DNA of 64,000 nucleotides from Zygnema cylindricum (GCA_037447655.1 JBBHKE010002052.1:665585-729584), one strand, 5' to 3'. Shown: positions 13,201 to 20,782, counted from the stretch's first letter. A program made the numbers and translations. The notes: generated by a model from the sequence alone, not told the origin.

Positions 13201-16200
13201 TTGGAAACCACACTAATGCTTTAAATAAAAATGTTATTAACGGGTGGGTAAATAGTTCCCTATCATTTGTGTGGGTGGTACTATAAAGTCCATTGTTGTT
13301 TTAGTTGGAAAACCACAGTAATGTTTTAAACGGAAACTTATGAACAGGTGACCAAATAGTTCACTATCACTAGTGTGAGTCATAATAGCAAGTTCATAGT
13401 GCTTTTAATTGGAAAACCACACCAATGTTTCTATAATGATCTCAAACTATGTTTGCTCCACACATCATCATCACGTCTTGTGTTAAAAGTAAGTCTTACA
13501 ACTTGACCCTTAAAAAACCTCTAAATAAACCAAAACCGTAATAAGTTTTGACCACATTAATGGTAGCGAACACTGTCATGCCAACTGTTATTTTTTAGCT
13601 GTCACACTCTTAAGGGTTTCAAGTTTACGGTACACTACACCGTCAATCGCTATTAGAGTTAGTGAATTATTAGCGCTAACCTATTATTAGAATTAACTAG
13701 ACTAAATTATGTTTTACAACGTGACTTACTGTGGGCCACTTCCTTAACTAATGTTATTAGCACTAACTTATGATTATGGGTCAAAAATACCTAACAGTGA
13801 TCGATTATTGCTTACTTTATATTTGCTGGAGTTTGTCAGTGTTCTTTGACTTTTTCTTTGCCATTTGCAAGGAACTGCGGAGATGCATGCTTACTGGCAG
13901 TATGTTAATTATACTTGTTTGTAGGGTATATCGGTTGCCAAGACATCTTTTGCATGAATTATCTCTACATGTTGGGCTTAAATTTGTGATCATTGGTCTA
14001 AAAAACGCCCCCGTCTCTGCCATGTGACAGGATGTTCACCCATGAAACCGATTTCATCGTCATCCGGAATGGAACTTTTGCAGACAATTCTTATGCATTG
14101 GCTCTTGACATGAGTCACGCTTTTACAGTGGTAGACTCCCTATTCGTTGGACAGACAGCAAACTATGGTAACCCTACAGGATGCTATACCAGAAGTTCCA
14201 GATACCTTAAATGCGCTCCAATTGCAGGCTGCACGTGAGTGTAGAACCCCTGAATCTTGGTTTTTTCTCTTTTTTTTTCGATGCGTTTTTTCGTCATTTT
14301 CTTTAGATGAATGGTCATGAGACCACTGACAAACTTGCCTCTCAACAATGCAGAATGCCTCTTCCAGCTGGAGTTCCCGGCCGTTCGTTAGGTTCTGCGA
14401 GAGCTGGTGAACCTATTTTTGGAATATTTATTAGTACTGACGAAAGATCAGATGATGGGTCATACCCTAACAGGATCATGAATTCACGGTGAGTCTCCCA
14501 CTCTAATTCAATTATTCAGCTCCCTCTGAGTCTCGTGTTCTTTCTTTTGCTGATCTTCGATGGATTTATCCATACAGATTGTACATTTCAGTAACCTGTA
14601 CCGAGCCTCGTCTAAATAATATGTTTTGAAACAAGGTCAGGATACACATCGTTTTTGAACAAGTATAGGACGCACTGAAATAGAAAGATTGTCATTTCTG
14701 CTCTCTTATTTGATGGACCTCCCAAAGGCGACACAGAAATAGATTATCTGCCTGTTTCCATGGGCTTTCAGGTTTTCCAACTATGACATTCACTGCAGCA
14801 CAAAAGCAAACTCAGCCGCCATTGGTCTCATTGGTCGGGACTACATTCCTCGAGTCTTCTGGAATTCTGGCCACTTTATCTCGGTACACGACTATTTCTC
14901 CAAAGTTTTTGGTTCTCTTCGTCTGAAATGAATGTATTCTTTATCAAATAATGAAAAGTAGACTGCATTCAGACGTTGTATAGAAGGTTCAATGTCTACT
15001 TCAATGCCAGCGGATTCGGTCTAATTTTGTCAAGTTGCTCTGCAGTGCGCCGCCCATTGCTATTAGAGTTAATGAATTATTAGCGTTAGCACCTAATTAG
15101 AATTAGCTACACGAAATCATGTTTTGCAAGCTGGCTCATTTCGGGCCACTCACCTAAAAAGTTTTATCACCACCAGGTTACGATTTTGGGTCAAAAAAAT
15201 CTTACTGGAACTACAATGATCGACTCTAATAGCGATGGGCACTGTAGTTGATAATGCCATTATGTTTAATTGTATGCGGGCGAGTCTTAACTTTTCTTGT
15301 ATTTATGGCTACCACATGAAACTGATGTTCCATAATAACAAAGCTTTTCGTCACTGTTTCTCAGGGTTTAACATTTTCCAACAACATAAACCCTGTGTGG
15401 GTGACACCCAGGAATGGATACTATTATGTAAGTTCTTTTCAGAATGGCGGTAGTATAGGTGATCATATAATTGGAAAGCGAACTATCTGGATGTGGAGAT
15501 TTCCATGTAATTGCATTGAACGTTTGAGGCTGTTTACCCGATTTGCTGCTGGCGATTACTATGACGATTTTACGCTGTTTGTGTAAATGTACTGGCAAAA
15601 CTGACAAAAAAATGTTGGATTTGGGTCATTGCTTCCCACAGACAAGCAACAGACTCAGCGTTGTGGGAGAAGCTGCAGATTTTATCAATTTGAGGGACAA
15701 AGATGGAAGCATTTTAGGGTCTCCAGGATATGTGGTTTCTCCAAACAACCCGAATGTGTCACAAGCAGGATGTCAACTTCTTGATAAAGCGAATGCTTAT
15801 GGATGTCCAGGTTCCTGTTATAGAACAGTAGTTATATCTTACAGTGAACCGGCTTTCCAATATGGCAATGTCTACACCAACAAAGATGGAGATTTTAGCT
15901 GGGTCTCCCCCCTTCTCACAATGCGACAGATAAAATTATGAACAAGGTGAATGTGAGAAAAGTATATATGTACTCCTTTTAGTTACATTGCCCCTGGGTG
16001 GCATGTGTTTTGAAATATGGACATGGTTAGTTATGTCAGGGGGTCGAATGGAGATCTGATTAAACCTTAGCTTATGGGAAACACATAATCGGGGAAGTCT
16101 TGTAAGACATTCTAACACTGCATACGTACTAATTAATTTATTCTCTTTGAATGTCAGTCCAATTATACATTATTTGTCGTCACAAAATTCAGTAAGTGAT

Positions 16201-19200
16201 CTACCATTTGGCCTCGGATTGACCCAGTTATCACGCTTTTGAGGGTTTGGTTGGCAGTTTTTTGATGGTGGAACGATTGAATGATAGCAAAAGGTTTGCT
16301 GTTTATGGCAATATAAGAGACCTCCAAAGCAAAAATATTAATTTACGCTTATTTGCCATGAGTCTTCTAAGTACTTACACCTATCGGATCACATTTACAC
16401 CCGGTTTAGATCCAGATTTTGTTCCAGCTTCAATGAACGTCGACTATTTGGACCATTGGGAAAAAGATGACCGTTGTGGGCAGGGTTTAACGATACAATT
16501 TCCATCAGCAAAAAATTATCAGTGGGCGATGAATGCTACAGATCAAGCATATTTCAGGTAGGTTTGAAAAGGCCAGATCTTATGTATAGGCCGCATGGAT
16601 AAAGCTTAGCCTTTAATGTGAAAAAACTGATTTTATGCAGTGTGAATTTCTGTTTTTTTTTTTGAACGTTGAAGAGCTAGATATGTTAAGTACGGCAAGC
16701 CAAGTGCTTCCATGGTGATAATTCGTCAAGTCGTTAAACTGTGTAAGAAATCGAGCTCAAATTCATGGCACTTGTTTACTTTAGACTTCAAATATAATGT
16801 GCAGTAAAGAGTGATTTAGAGGCTTGATTTTTGGTCGAATGCAGGTATTGCGATAGGGTTGTCCCTTCAACTCCACAAAGGATTTTTTATGAATCGATTT
16901 GTTTTTCGAGAATGGGATTCTTTCGTCTTGAACTCCCCACAACCCTCGACTCAAAGTTAACACTTTACAGGGCGAATGTCAACAATTACTGCCAGATCTC
17001 CAGGTGATGACGTCAGACTTCAATTTTTGAATGGTTATAAACAAAGTTCATACCATATCGATTGCACATTTGTTAGGCCTGTTCTCCATTAGGGGCTGTC
17101 CCAGCAAACATGCGGATACGTCTATTTCTAGTGTTTACTGGCACTGCCTTCCATTATGTCGTGCCAGTAGACATCGTTTCTCAATTATGATTGGCGCCAC
17201 GTAGGTTAGTTTTCAGATTCTTAAAATCTATAAATATTCTTCAAGCTGAAAATCTGTACGTAATATTTGTACGGGTGGAGGTAGTTAATGACTCCTACAA
17301 AAATTTTGCGACCAGATTTTAATTTTGAAATTGAAAATCAAAATTTCGGAACGGAATGTCAAAAAGGCGCCGCAAACTTTTAAGGTCAGCGGATGTCAGA
17401 AGGAGCGTGCGAAGATATTTCGGTCGACCTTCATACACCGTGGCGGAAGGCACTTGACGTGTACGACGTGTTCGATTCACTTTGCCTGTTCGTGGTGGTT
17501 TTTTTTTCTAATTTTCACGTGTACCAATGGTACGCGACCAGTGTGAAGAAACTCTCCTCCCGAGGAGAGTCTCTTCACACTGGAGGATGTGCGTGATTGC
17601 TTCGCGAATCTAAAAAAGTGAAAAATCCAATGGTTGACATTTACGCCTATTATATTGGAGCCATCCAGTAGACATGTTTCGTCATGTTTCTTCTGACAAA
17701 AAAAAAAAAAATGGTACAAATCTGTACGAAATCGTACGGCGTCCAGTAAACAACCCCACTTTTCCTCTAATGGAAGTTCACCCTTAGTCAGCGATGTCAA
17801 TATCCACATTTATATCAATTGGTTCAAATTTCGGAAAGATAACTACCAATAAGGTCAATTATTACCGATAAACTGATAGTTGGTGATGACCGATATGAAT
17901 TAGTACGGTGACGGTACACCGCGAATCGTTTTTTTCGCCACTTAAAACATCTTTTCTTCGTACACACTTGTCTGGTTGTGTATCTGACGGTTGCGATTGA
18001 AAGGTATCATTTTCAGCTTCCGAGTTGCAATCTCAAATTGAAAATCCGACAATTGTGTACGGAGAAAAGATGTTTTAAGTGGCGAAAAAAACCTTGACGC
18101 TAATAACGATTCGCGGTTGTACTTCAAGTACTATAAAGTACAAACTAAGACAGGAAACATTTTGAAGGTGTTGTACCTGATGGACGACGACGGACAATTT
18201 GTGATTTTTGCTGCTCGAAGACTCGTTCTGAAAATGTTCGCATAATCTAGTCTCAGAATTTTCTGAAAATAGTGAAAGTACAGTACTTTTGTCGACCCTT
18301 TTAGTGGTCAGGTTTGAGGATTGCATTTTTAAACTTGTAATGTCACCTGAGGATTGCATTTTTAAACTTGTAATGTATACTTTTCTGTACTTTTTTTTTG
18401 ATCCGATAATTGATTATCGGGTACTCCAAAATTTAATATCTAAAAGGCGCTACAAATATAAAAATTTGGTTCTAAAGTCGTGTTTATAGCTTCAAAGTTT
18501 CATCCGACGTTTAGTGAGAACCATAACGCATGTCACTTTTCTGGTGAAATCAGCTACATTGCACTTCTACATTCGTCGCAATTCTAGTTTCTTGAGAAGG
18601 CAATCGTTTGTGTTCTTTTCTTTCTGCAAACGAATCTGAAATTCAGTACGCGACAGGAGCTCCTTGTTCTGCCTTCCCGCAGAGCTCACAAAATGTTTGC
18701 ACTTAGGTCACTGAAGTTAATGTTGATTAGAGTTGATATTCGGACCATTTTGGGGCTTTTGAAGCTCGTATGCGATATTTCCTTTGCGTCACATATGAAG
18801 GAAGTTGCATTTTTATGAGATTGACAAAATGCACTATTGGTTGGTGAGAGTTTAATCGATATTACTGCTGAGCATCATTCATTGAATAAAAGCAAAGAAA
18901 GTTAAATTGATTAAAAGAACATCAAAAACTCATGCAGAGAGTCTCTCTGTTTTTTCTTTCAATGCAGTCCCTGCAGCGTCCAATGGAGTGCCGACAAGTG
19001 GCAGTACAACGCTTCCGGTTTAGAACTGAGACCTCAGTTTTATAACCCGTCAAGCAATATTAACAAGTGGAAATCGGGGTACGCTCCCTTGGGTTACAGT
19101 TATTCAGGTAAAATTTTGCAGTGCTTCCTATACTCTATAATTATTGGAAATAAATCAAATGAGTTTTTGCCACCAGAATCTTCCTATAAACGGATTATAA

Positions 19201-20782
19201 AAGAGAGTGTGAAATTATTACCATGACAGGAATAAAGTGAAATATAATGTGGTAGATGTAATAGTACAGACAAACGTTCACCTAGCTATTATTACTTTTG
19301 TTTTTTCCTTACTAAAGTTCAGGACATTTTATGGCAATAGGTGGCTTATTCTCATAACAAGGGAGGGTTATGTTGTGGAGGTCAGTACCATATTCTCATG
19401 CCAAGGGAGAACATGTTTTTGCAGTTAATGCTTTATTACTTGCCCTTTGCACGTAAAAATTCTGTCCCAAATCCTTTGTGGTAAATAAGGTTTACTGAAA
19501 ATTCTACGGGACGCTCAGGACATAAAATCGTAATCTGATGTTTCTCAAAACTTTGTGCTTCGAACCTATGTGTTCGTAGTTACTGAACCAGATTTCCCTT
19601 CGATTTAGAAAAAACTAGTCTGCAAAATAAGCCGGTAAAGTAGGAAGGATAACGCACAGGTCCGGGAAATACATGATTTACCCTTAAGACTCCCGAACCA
19701 AACCTCGCATGGGCTCTGTACCGCGCTCTGTTTGGTTCTCGAGTCGTACGGCGGGCCCCGGGCCTCTAAGGATAAATAAATCTCCTATTTCCTTCCATCT
19801 ATGCGATAGGCATGCACATATTGTTATCAACAAAAGCTTCTCACATGAGATGCAAACATGAGTCGTCAAAATATTAATTTTCTCTGAGGTTGGGCCGGCG
19901 GTGGATATTTCCAGGCCCTTTTCAGATTAGGACTCGCCTTCCGAACTCAACAGATTCCCTAGTCACCTACTACTTTCGGAAGACGTTCAACATCTACAGA
20001 CGTCTCCGTTTTATTGAACTGATCTTCAACATTCTTGTGCAACACGGTTCTGTGGTTTACTTGAACAATCGAGAGATCCTCCGCGATAACCTTCCACAAG
20101 ACCAAAAGGTTACAAACAGCACACTGGTATGTGTTCATTCTCTTTAAATTTTGAATGATTGGAACATCTGTCCGCATTCGTTTGTTGGAAAATTGATGGA
20201 TTGAGTTTAGGAATATCTTGGAAAGGCTGCAACGAATGAAAGCCACGCAAATGTTTTCTCGACTTTCCATATGTTTGAAAAGCTCATATAGAAACAGTCT
20301 TTCCCGATAGATTGCTCCTTCACATTCCTCTGTCTTGGTTTTGTTTTTATGTTTATTTAAAGATTCCTCTCTTTCTTTTCCTTTTTTTTCTTTTTTCCCT
20401 TTTTCTTTTTTTATTCGCGCCCCAATATGCCCCAATTTCCTGCAGTTGCTAACTTTTTCTTTCGCACTAATAACCTCCTATTTCCTTCAGTTTTTGCTTA
20501 AGTTTTTCGTTTGCCCCAAGATTAAGCGCCAATTTCCTTCAATATTTCAAAATTTTGCATTGACAGGATGGGAATCTTCCCTTGCAGGCATCCCGACAAA
20601 CAGATCGAATATGGAAGACCTTCACAGTGGTACAAAATACCGCTTCTCCATTCCTATTGGAAGGAAAAAACACAATTGCTGTGGAAGTACATGTCTGGAA
20701 TGCGACTTGTCTCGAAGTACTCTTTGACTTGAGATTGGCATTGAATGCCGGTGGAATCGTTACACCGGGGCCTGTAATTTAG
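1..20782 (+). CDS. Gene 1 (whole span): proline-rich G8 / parallel beta-helix protein, about 17 exons
   Basis: A split gene reconstructed from splice sites and family motifs; its 5' end lies before the window. Order of parts: a Ser/Pro-rich segment (exon to 438), a G8 domain (exons 1938-3228), a linker ending in the LLTRNIVIQG motif, PbH1-type beta-helix exons with the RYPIHFH signature (4658-16557), and a C-terminal Gly/Trp-rich beta-sandwich (18968-20782) ending in TAG. The G8 plus PbH1 order is that of CEMIP, TMEM2/CEMIP2 and fibrocystin-like proteins, which are secreted or membrane-anchored glycan-associated proteins; substrate and activity here are unknown. Most exon phases agree. The junctions 3228/3419, 14234/14307 and 19107/19889 do not keep frame, an in-frame TGA lies near 15937, and one conserved exon is missing between 4827 and 7458. 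It is therefore either a decaying copy or carries sequence errors. Confidence 0.8.
1606..1807. mobile_element. MITE, CAGTACACCG family (diverged copy)
   Basis: The left end reads TACACCTTGAATCGTTATTA and the right end is its near-inverse (TAATAACGATTCACGGTGTA), followed by CAGTA. About 200 bp with no coding capacity. The termini match the family described at 43834. Confidence 0.75.
1855..1937 (+). repeat. Short tandem repeats of the 3' splice region
   Basis: The string CTTACCTGTTTAC recurs about four times with small changes, spaced 20-28 bp. The last copy ends in the functional TTTACAG that precedes the exon at 1938, so the array runs exactly into the acceptor. Confidence 0.6.
1938..2100 (+). 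CDS. Gene 1 exon: start of the G8 domain
   Basis: The split codon from 438 gives G-F-Q-N-W-S-D-P, then CTWPNSVIPG, a run rich in beta-strand residues (ATIPFGASVLLDLPNLELN), and LHIKGLLK. This matches the start of a G8 domain: a Trp/Asp-rich opening, an N-x-x-P-G turn, then V-L-L-D strands. The acceptor is TTTACAG and the donor GTAAGC at 2101. The exon ends in phase 2, which the next exon completes. G8 domains sit extracellularly next to PbH1 helices. Confidence 0.85.
2560..2773 (+). CDS. Gene 1 exon: rest of the G8 domain
   Basis: Begins after CACAG and completes the split Lys codon, then continues KFLDSTDLPRIYVKAHFVV, followed by EGQLVIGD. The VEGQLVIG strand-turn-strand is typical of G8. 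The exon ends in phase 0 before GTAAAT. Seventy-one full codons are open, with no frame conflict at either junction. Confidence 0.85.
3021..3228 (+). CDS. Gene 1 exon: end of G8 and linker to the beta-helix
   Basis: Begins after TTTCAG with IGGGQVHLHGMPGG, then SWCRLIQTAKAGDTTITVDS, a tandem strand motif seen just after G8 domains. It closes with IAIAPTDFEFREAEKRTIAA, the linker that in relatives reads (A/S)TD..x(Q/E)AE.RTI. The donor at 3229 is GTACGG, leaving phase 1. Confidence 0.85.
3419..3671 (+). CDS. Gene 1 exon: linker with LLTRNIVIQG motif (5' junction unresolved)
   Basis: The informative frame runs through LNLTAPLRVEHYGERFG, then DERGEVALLTRNIVIQG and THEAGEFALEG, matching the conserved (E/M)RAEVGLLTRNI segment of the family. 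The donor is GTAAGA at 3672 (phase 1), which fits the next exon. The only plausible acceptor (CTCAAG, ending 3418) would give the wrong frame after the previous exon's phase-1 donor. Either a 1-base difference exists near 3420-3490 or the junction is different. Confidence 0.7.
3672..4657 (+). other. Gene 1 intron, about 1 kb: nothing recognised
   Basis: AT-rich, bounded by GTAAGA and CTTCAG. Small ORFs at 4088-4485 have no motif and read through intron-like sequence. Confidence 0.55.
4658..4827 (+). CDS. Gene 1 exon: PbH1 beta-helix with RYPIHFH motif
   Basis: Acceptor TTCAG; the split Gly is followed by GHFVLFKTKV, then VEFVGMGQQGRLGRYPIHFH, HIIG and SIHNSKQ. The G(R)YPIHFH motif is the hallmark of the beta-helix that follows G8 domains in CEMIP-type proteins. 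It ends in phase 0 at GTGAGA. In relatives the next residues lead into an R-C-(V/I)-x-x-H strand and a GHCxxLEDG segment; that part is not found downstream. Confidence 0.9.
5846..5978. repeat. 12-bp tandem satellite (TTATTCGCCGAT)
   Basis: About ten copies of a 12-mer, slightly degraded at both ends (GGTTAATTCGCC variants). A multiple of three keeps several frames open and creates spurious low-complexity ORFs on both strands. Confidence 0.9.
6040..6805. mobile_element. Foldback / long inverted-repeat element (probable)
   Basis: The left half (acgactgctt near 6173, cgacaacttc near 6245, ttttacgggcaatt near 6271, repeated cgtaca) recurs inverted in the right half (actgcccgta repeated 6425-6600, gtcgtcgcag, cggaattttttgtag near 6750). 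The outer flanks, gggtcatagg / atgacccg and catgacccgggtcat, are also inverted relatives. About 750 bp, imperfect arms, no transposase reading frame. Exact ends are uncertain. Confidence 0.55.
6830..7457 (+). repeat. Tandem repetition of the intron 3' end before the exon at 7458
   Basis: Four related units carry TGCAGTAAAATTTGTTA-like strings at about 6918, 7030, 7251 and 7390, each followed by a T-rich stretch and TCTGCAAATTTCTGC. Spacing is near 110 bp (one interval is doubled and holds an AT tract). The last unit ends in the functional CTTTGCAG|TTACC, so units include an acceptor-like site. Confidence 0.6.
7126..7241. repeat. AT-rich palindrome around a (TA)n microsatellite
   Basis: The flanks tatacaagtattacatgtat and atacatgtaatacttgtata are inverted copies on either side of about 40 bp of pure TA. 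Could form a cruciform hairpin. Confidence 0.85.
7458..7569 (+). CDS. Gene 1 exon: beta-helix strand with TFWISNPANHFIEN
   Basis: After TTTGCAG the frame reads TKQITSFNTDDNPSTFWISN, then PANHFIENVGAGAADSG, matching the family's NP.TFWI.NP.N.+I.N..AG motif. Donor GTAAAA at 7570, phase 2, which joins in frame to the next exon to give G-F-W-F. The 5' side needs one base from an upstream exon that I could not find. Confidence 0.85.
8016..8196 (+). CDS. Gene 1 exon: GFWF and GNVAHSN beta-helix segment
   Basis: The split Gly plus FWFQLL gives the family's GFWF motif. The exon continues through GTFRGNVAHSNHAIGLRTYP and NGWHPPIPAAG. The F.GN.AHSN...GL pattern is typical of PbH1 turns in this family. 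Acceptor TTGACAG, donor GTAAGT, 60 full codons, phase 0 at the end. An intron of 4.6 kb full of transposons follows. Confidence 0.9.
8254..8440. mobile_element. Degenerate MITE remnant (inner arms of the CAGTACACCG family)
   Basis: Contains the inner arm strings of the family (ttttttcgccacttaaaaca, then aatccgacaattt and aaaaaagatgttt) in the right order, with decayed termini. Confidence 0.5.
8552..8785 (+). repeat. TRIM 5' LTR
   Basis: Starts TGTTGATGTAAGTGAAACG and ends ACGAATCTTAACA. Inside it, 8647-8729 is the tRNA-like block with an 11-bp internal duplication (tggtggcccag). Confidence 0.75.
8786..8800 (+). promoter_or_regulatory. Primer binding site of the TRIM (initiator Met tRNA)
   Basis: TGGTATCGGAGCCAG directly follows the LTR end CA. 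It differs from the usual TGGTATCAGAGC by one base in the first twelve. Confidence 0.8.
8851..9072 (+). repeat. TRIM 3' LTR
   Basis: Preceded by the purine tract at about 8841-8851, matches the 5' LTR over its full length, and ends GAATCTTGACA. It holds the better-preserved tRNA-like block. Confidence 0.75.
8945..9017 (+). ncRNA. tRNA-like sequence inside the TRIM LTR
   Basis: A full cloverleaf can be drawn by hand: acceptor stem GAGCTGG/CCGGCTC (7 pairs, one G-T), D-stem GCAC/GTGC with loop AGTGGTTA, anticodon stem TTCAC/GTGAA with loop AGCTTAA (CTT at the anticodon position), a 5-nt variable region, and T-arm CGAGG/CCTGG with loop TTCAAAT (one mismatch). Position 33 is G rather than the usual T, so it is unlikely to be a working tRNA. 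Its A- and B-box-like parts could drive Pol III transcription. Confidence 0.7.
9055..9174 (+). repeat. 60-bp tandem duplication at the TRIM's 3' end
   Basis: Two copies of the segment from tctacgaatcttgacaa to gttatggctccat, overlapping the end of the 3' LTR and nearly identical. Confidence 0.9.
9311..9721. mobile_element. hAT-like non-autonomous element with TATCGATA-rich interior
   Basis: The termini CAGTGTTGTGTATCG and CGATACACAACACTA are inverted copies. The flanks gctaccac and gttgccac agree at 6 of 8 positions, suggesting an old 8-bp target duplication. The interior is packed with TCGATATATCG-type palindromes, as in the copies at 24686, 44095 and 53603. Confidence 0.7.
9722..11104. other. 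Intron sequence with no recognised element
   Basis: AT-rich, only motif-less short ORFs on both strands; nothing supportable. Confidence 0.5.
11101..11142 (+). repeat. 20-bp direct duplication
   Basis: The unit aagcaagtagccatcggacc occurs twice in a row. Confidence 0.9.
11505..11744. mobile_element. Truncated hAT-like element
   Basis: Holds several GATAACTATCGG palindromic strings and ends acccaatacaaaacacta, a worn version of the family terminus. The left end is not identifiable. A MITE abuts it directly. Confidence 0.5.
11745..11948. mobile_element. MITE with TACACTGTCGATCG inverted ends
   Basis: The left end tacactgtcgatcgtattta and the right end taaatacgatcgacggtgta are inverted copies of about 25 bp. 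The interior has no ORF. Its ends resemble the CAGTACACCG family, so it is probably a sister subfamily. Confidence 0.8.
12530..12750. repeat. Terminal fragment of a dispersed repeat (aacaacctcactt...ctaatgga)
   Basis: Shares cagtgtgtggctagtctcct, ggagaatcttgacaa and the closing aacaaccTcacttttttgct with repeats near 17750, 24640, 41830 and 42740. Confidence 0.55.
12820..12878 (+). CDS. Gene 1 small exon: IYGVENVLDGFVTYKNVVNG
   Basis: Nineteen codons plus two bases, between GATGCAG and GTAAGA. Phase 0 at the start and phase 2 at the end match both neighbours, and the residues match the family's 'a.YKN..G' strand that follows GLRTYP..W. Its 3' end and donor are repeated several times downstream. 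Confidence 0.85.
12862..13440 (+). repeat. Five tandem units copying the exon end and its donor
   Basis: Units start at about 12862, 12966, 13066, 13227 and 13332. Each opens with an AAAAATGTTGTTAACGGGTAAG-like string (exon end plus 5' splice site) and continues AAATCGTTCACTATC, then TTGTTTTAGTTGGAAAACCA. Spacing is 100-105 bp except for one unit lengthened by about 55 bp. Only the first unit lies next to the real exon body. Confidence 0.75.
13636..13805. mobile_element. MITE, CAGTACACCG family (right end worn)
   Basis: Begins tacaccgtcaatcgctatta and parallels the copy at 15043 through gaattattagcg, tgtgggccact and tatgattatgggtcaaaaa. The right terminus is not clear. Confidence 0.6.
14031..14234 (+). 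CDS. Gene 1 exon: beta-helix (FTHETDFIVIRNGTFADNS)
   Basis: Joins the preceding exon in phase to read NGMFTHETDFIVIRNGTF, then HAFTVVDSLFVGQTANYGN and CYTRSS. Alternating hydrophobic residues and Asn/Gly turns are typical of parallel beta-helix rungs. Acceptor TGACAG, donor GTGAGT, ending in phase 2. The next exon needs phase 0, so this junction is out of frame. Confidence 0.85.
14307..14488 (+). CDS. Gene 1 exon: MNGHETTDKLASQQ segment (5' junction out of frame)
   Basis: Follows TTTCTTTAG. It reads NGHETTDKLASQQCRMPLP, then GEPIFGIFISTDERSDDGSY and ends NRIMNSR at GTGAGT, phase 2, matching the next exon. If spliced to the phase-2 donor at 14235, a TGA would follow immediately, so a 1-2 base difference from the ancestral sequence is likely. 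Confidence 0.75.
14772..14883 (+). CDS. Gene 1 exon: FSNYDIHCSTKANSAAIGLI
   Basis: After TTTCAG the split Arg leads to FSNYDIHCSTKANSAAIGLI and RDYIPRVFWNSGHFIS, ending in phase 0 at GTACAC. Beta-helix composition; both junctions agree in phase. Confidence 0.85.
15043..15244. mobile_element. MITE, CAGTACACCG family
   Basis: The left end CAGTGCGCCGCCCATTGCTA and the right end TAGCGATGGGCACTG, followed by TA, are imperfect inverted copies. About 200 bp, no ORF, inside an intron. Confidence 0.75.
15365..15427 (+). CDS. Gene 1 small exon: GLTFSNNINPVWVTPRNGYY
   Basis: Exactly 21 codons between TCTCAG and GTAAGT, phase 0 at both ends, in agreement with both neighbours. Confidence 0.85.
15642..15946 (+). 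CDS. Gene 1 exon: C-terminal beta-helix part, with in-frame TGA near its end
   Basis: After CCCACAG it reads TSNRLSVVGEAADFINLRD, then SPGYVVSPNNPNVSQAGC and DKANAYGCPGSCYRTVVIS. With the donor GTGAAT at 15947 the length gives phase 2, which suits the next exon, but the frame hits TGA at about 15937. A one-base change in the C-run at 15907-15912 would open a different frame up to the donor. Evidence of decay or of a homopolymer error. Confidence 0.75.
16258..16557 (+). CDS. Gene 1 exon: KRFAVYGNIRDLQ ... YRITFTPGLDPDF
   Basis: The main frame reads RFAVYGNIRDLQSKNINLRL, then STYTYRITFTPGLDPDFVPA and VDYLDHWEKDDRCGQGLTIQ. The very start reads better in another frame (FFDGGTIE), so a one-base shift may lie near 16280. 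Acceptor GGCAG, donor GTAGGT, phase 2, fitting the exon at 18968. Confidence 0.8.
17083..17778. mobile_element. Dispersed repeat, about 0.7 kb, with TTCCATTAG ends
   Basis: Parallels 42087-42752 along its length: gtgtttactggcac, ggagcgtgcgaagatatttc, cacgtgtaccaatggtacgc, gagccatccagtagacatgt, acaaccccacttttcctcta. Begins tccattagg and ends taatggaagttcacc, partly inverted termini. Type unknown; no transposase frame. Confidence 0.65.
17915..18121. mobile_element. MITE, CAGTACACCG family
   Basis: The outer ends are TACACCGCGAATCG and CGATTCGCGGTTGTA. The inner arms tttcgccacttaaaacatct and agatgttttaagtggcgaaa make a long hairpin. Lacks about 15 bp of the left end. Confidence 0.85.
18968..19107 (+). 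CDS. Gene 1 exon: SPCSVQWSADKWQYNASGLE
   Basis: The split Ser opens PCSVQWSADKWQYNASGLEL, then PSSNINKWKSGYAPLGYSYS at donor GTAAAA, phase 1. The Trp-rich, GY-ending linker leads into the C-terminal beta-sandwich. It joins the preceding exon in phase; the following junction does not keep frame with the informative frame. Confidence 0.85.
19889..20126 (+). CDS. Gene 1 exon: C-terminal beta-sandwich (TYYFRKTF, VVYLNNREILRDNLP)
   Basis: The informative frame contains STDSLVTYYFRKTFNIY, then GSVVYLNNREILRDNLPQ. The pattern YFR+tF ... G.VVYLN..E.+R.N(L/M)P is a carbohydrate-binding-like jelly-roll often found at the C-end of secreted proteins. Donor GTATGT at 20127, phase 0, matching the last exon. 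The start lies after CTCTGAG, but the phase disagrees with 19107 by one base. Confidence 0.8.
20588..20782 (+). CDS. Gene 1 last exon
   Basis: After CTTGCAG it reads ASRQTDRIWKTFTVVQNTAS, LEGKNTIAVEVHVWN and FDLRLALNAGGI, ending with TAG. The strand NTIAVEVH followed by FD(L/M).L completes the jelly-roll begun in the previous exon. Phase 0 throughout. Confidence 0.85.
   Translation, partial: ASRQTDRIWKTFTVVQNTASPFLLEGKNTIAVEVHVWNATCLEVLFDLRLALNAGGIVTPGPVI

Larger units (their letters stand above)
16558..18967 (+). other. Gene 1 intron, 2.4 kb, with two transposon-derived repeats
   Basis: Contains a dispersed repeat (17083-17778), a MITE (17915-18121) and a 37-bp tandem duplication (about 18309-18380, gaggattgcatttttaaact twice). 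Nothing coding is recognised. Confidence 0.6.
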
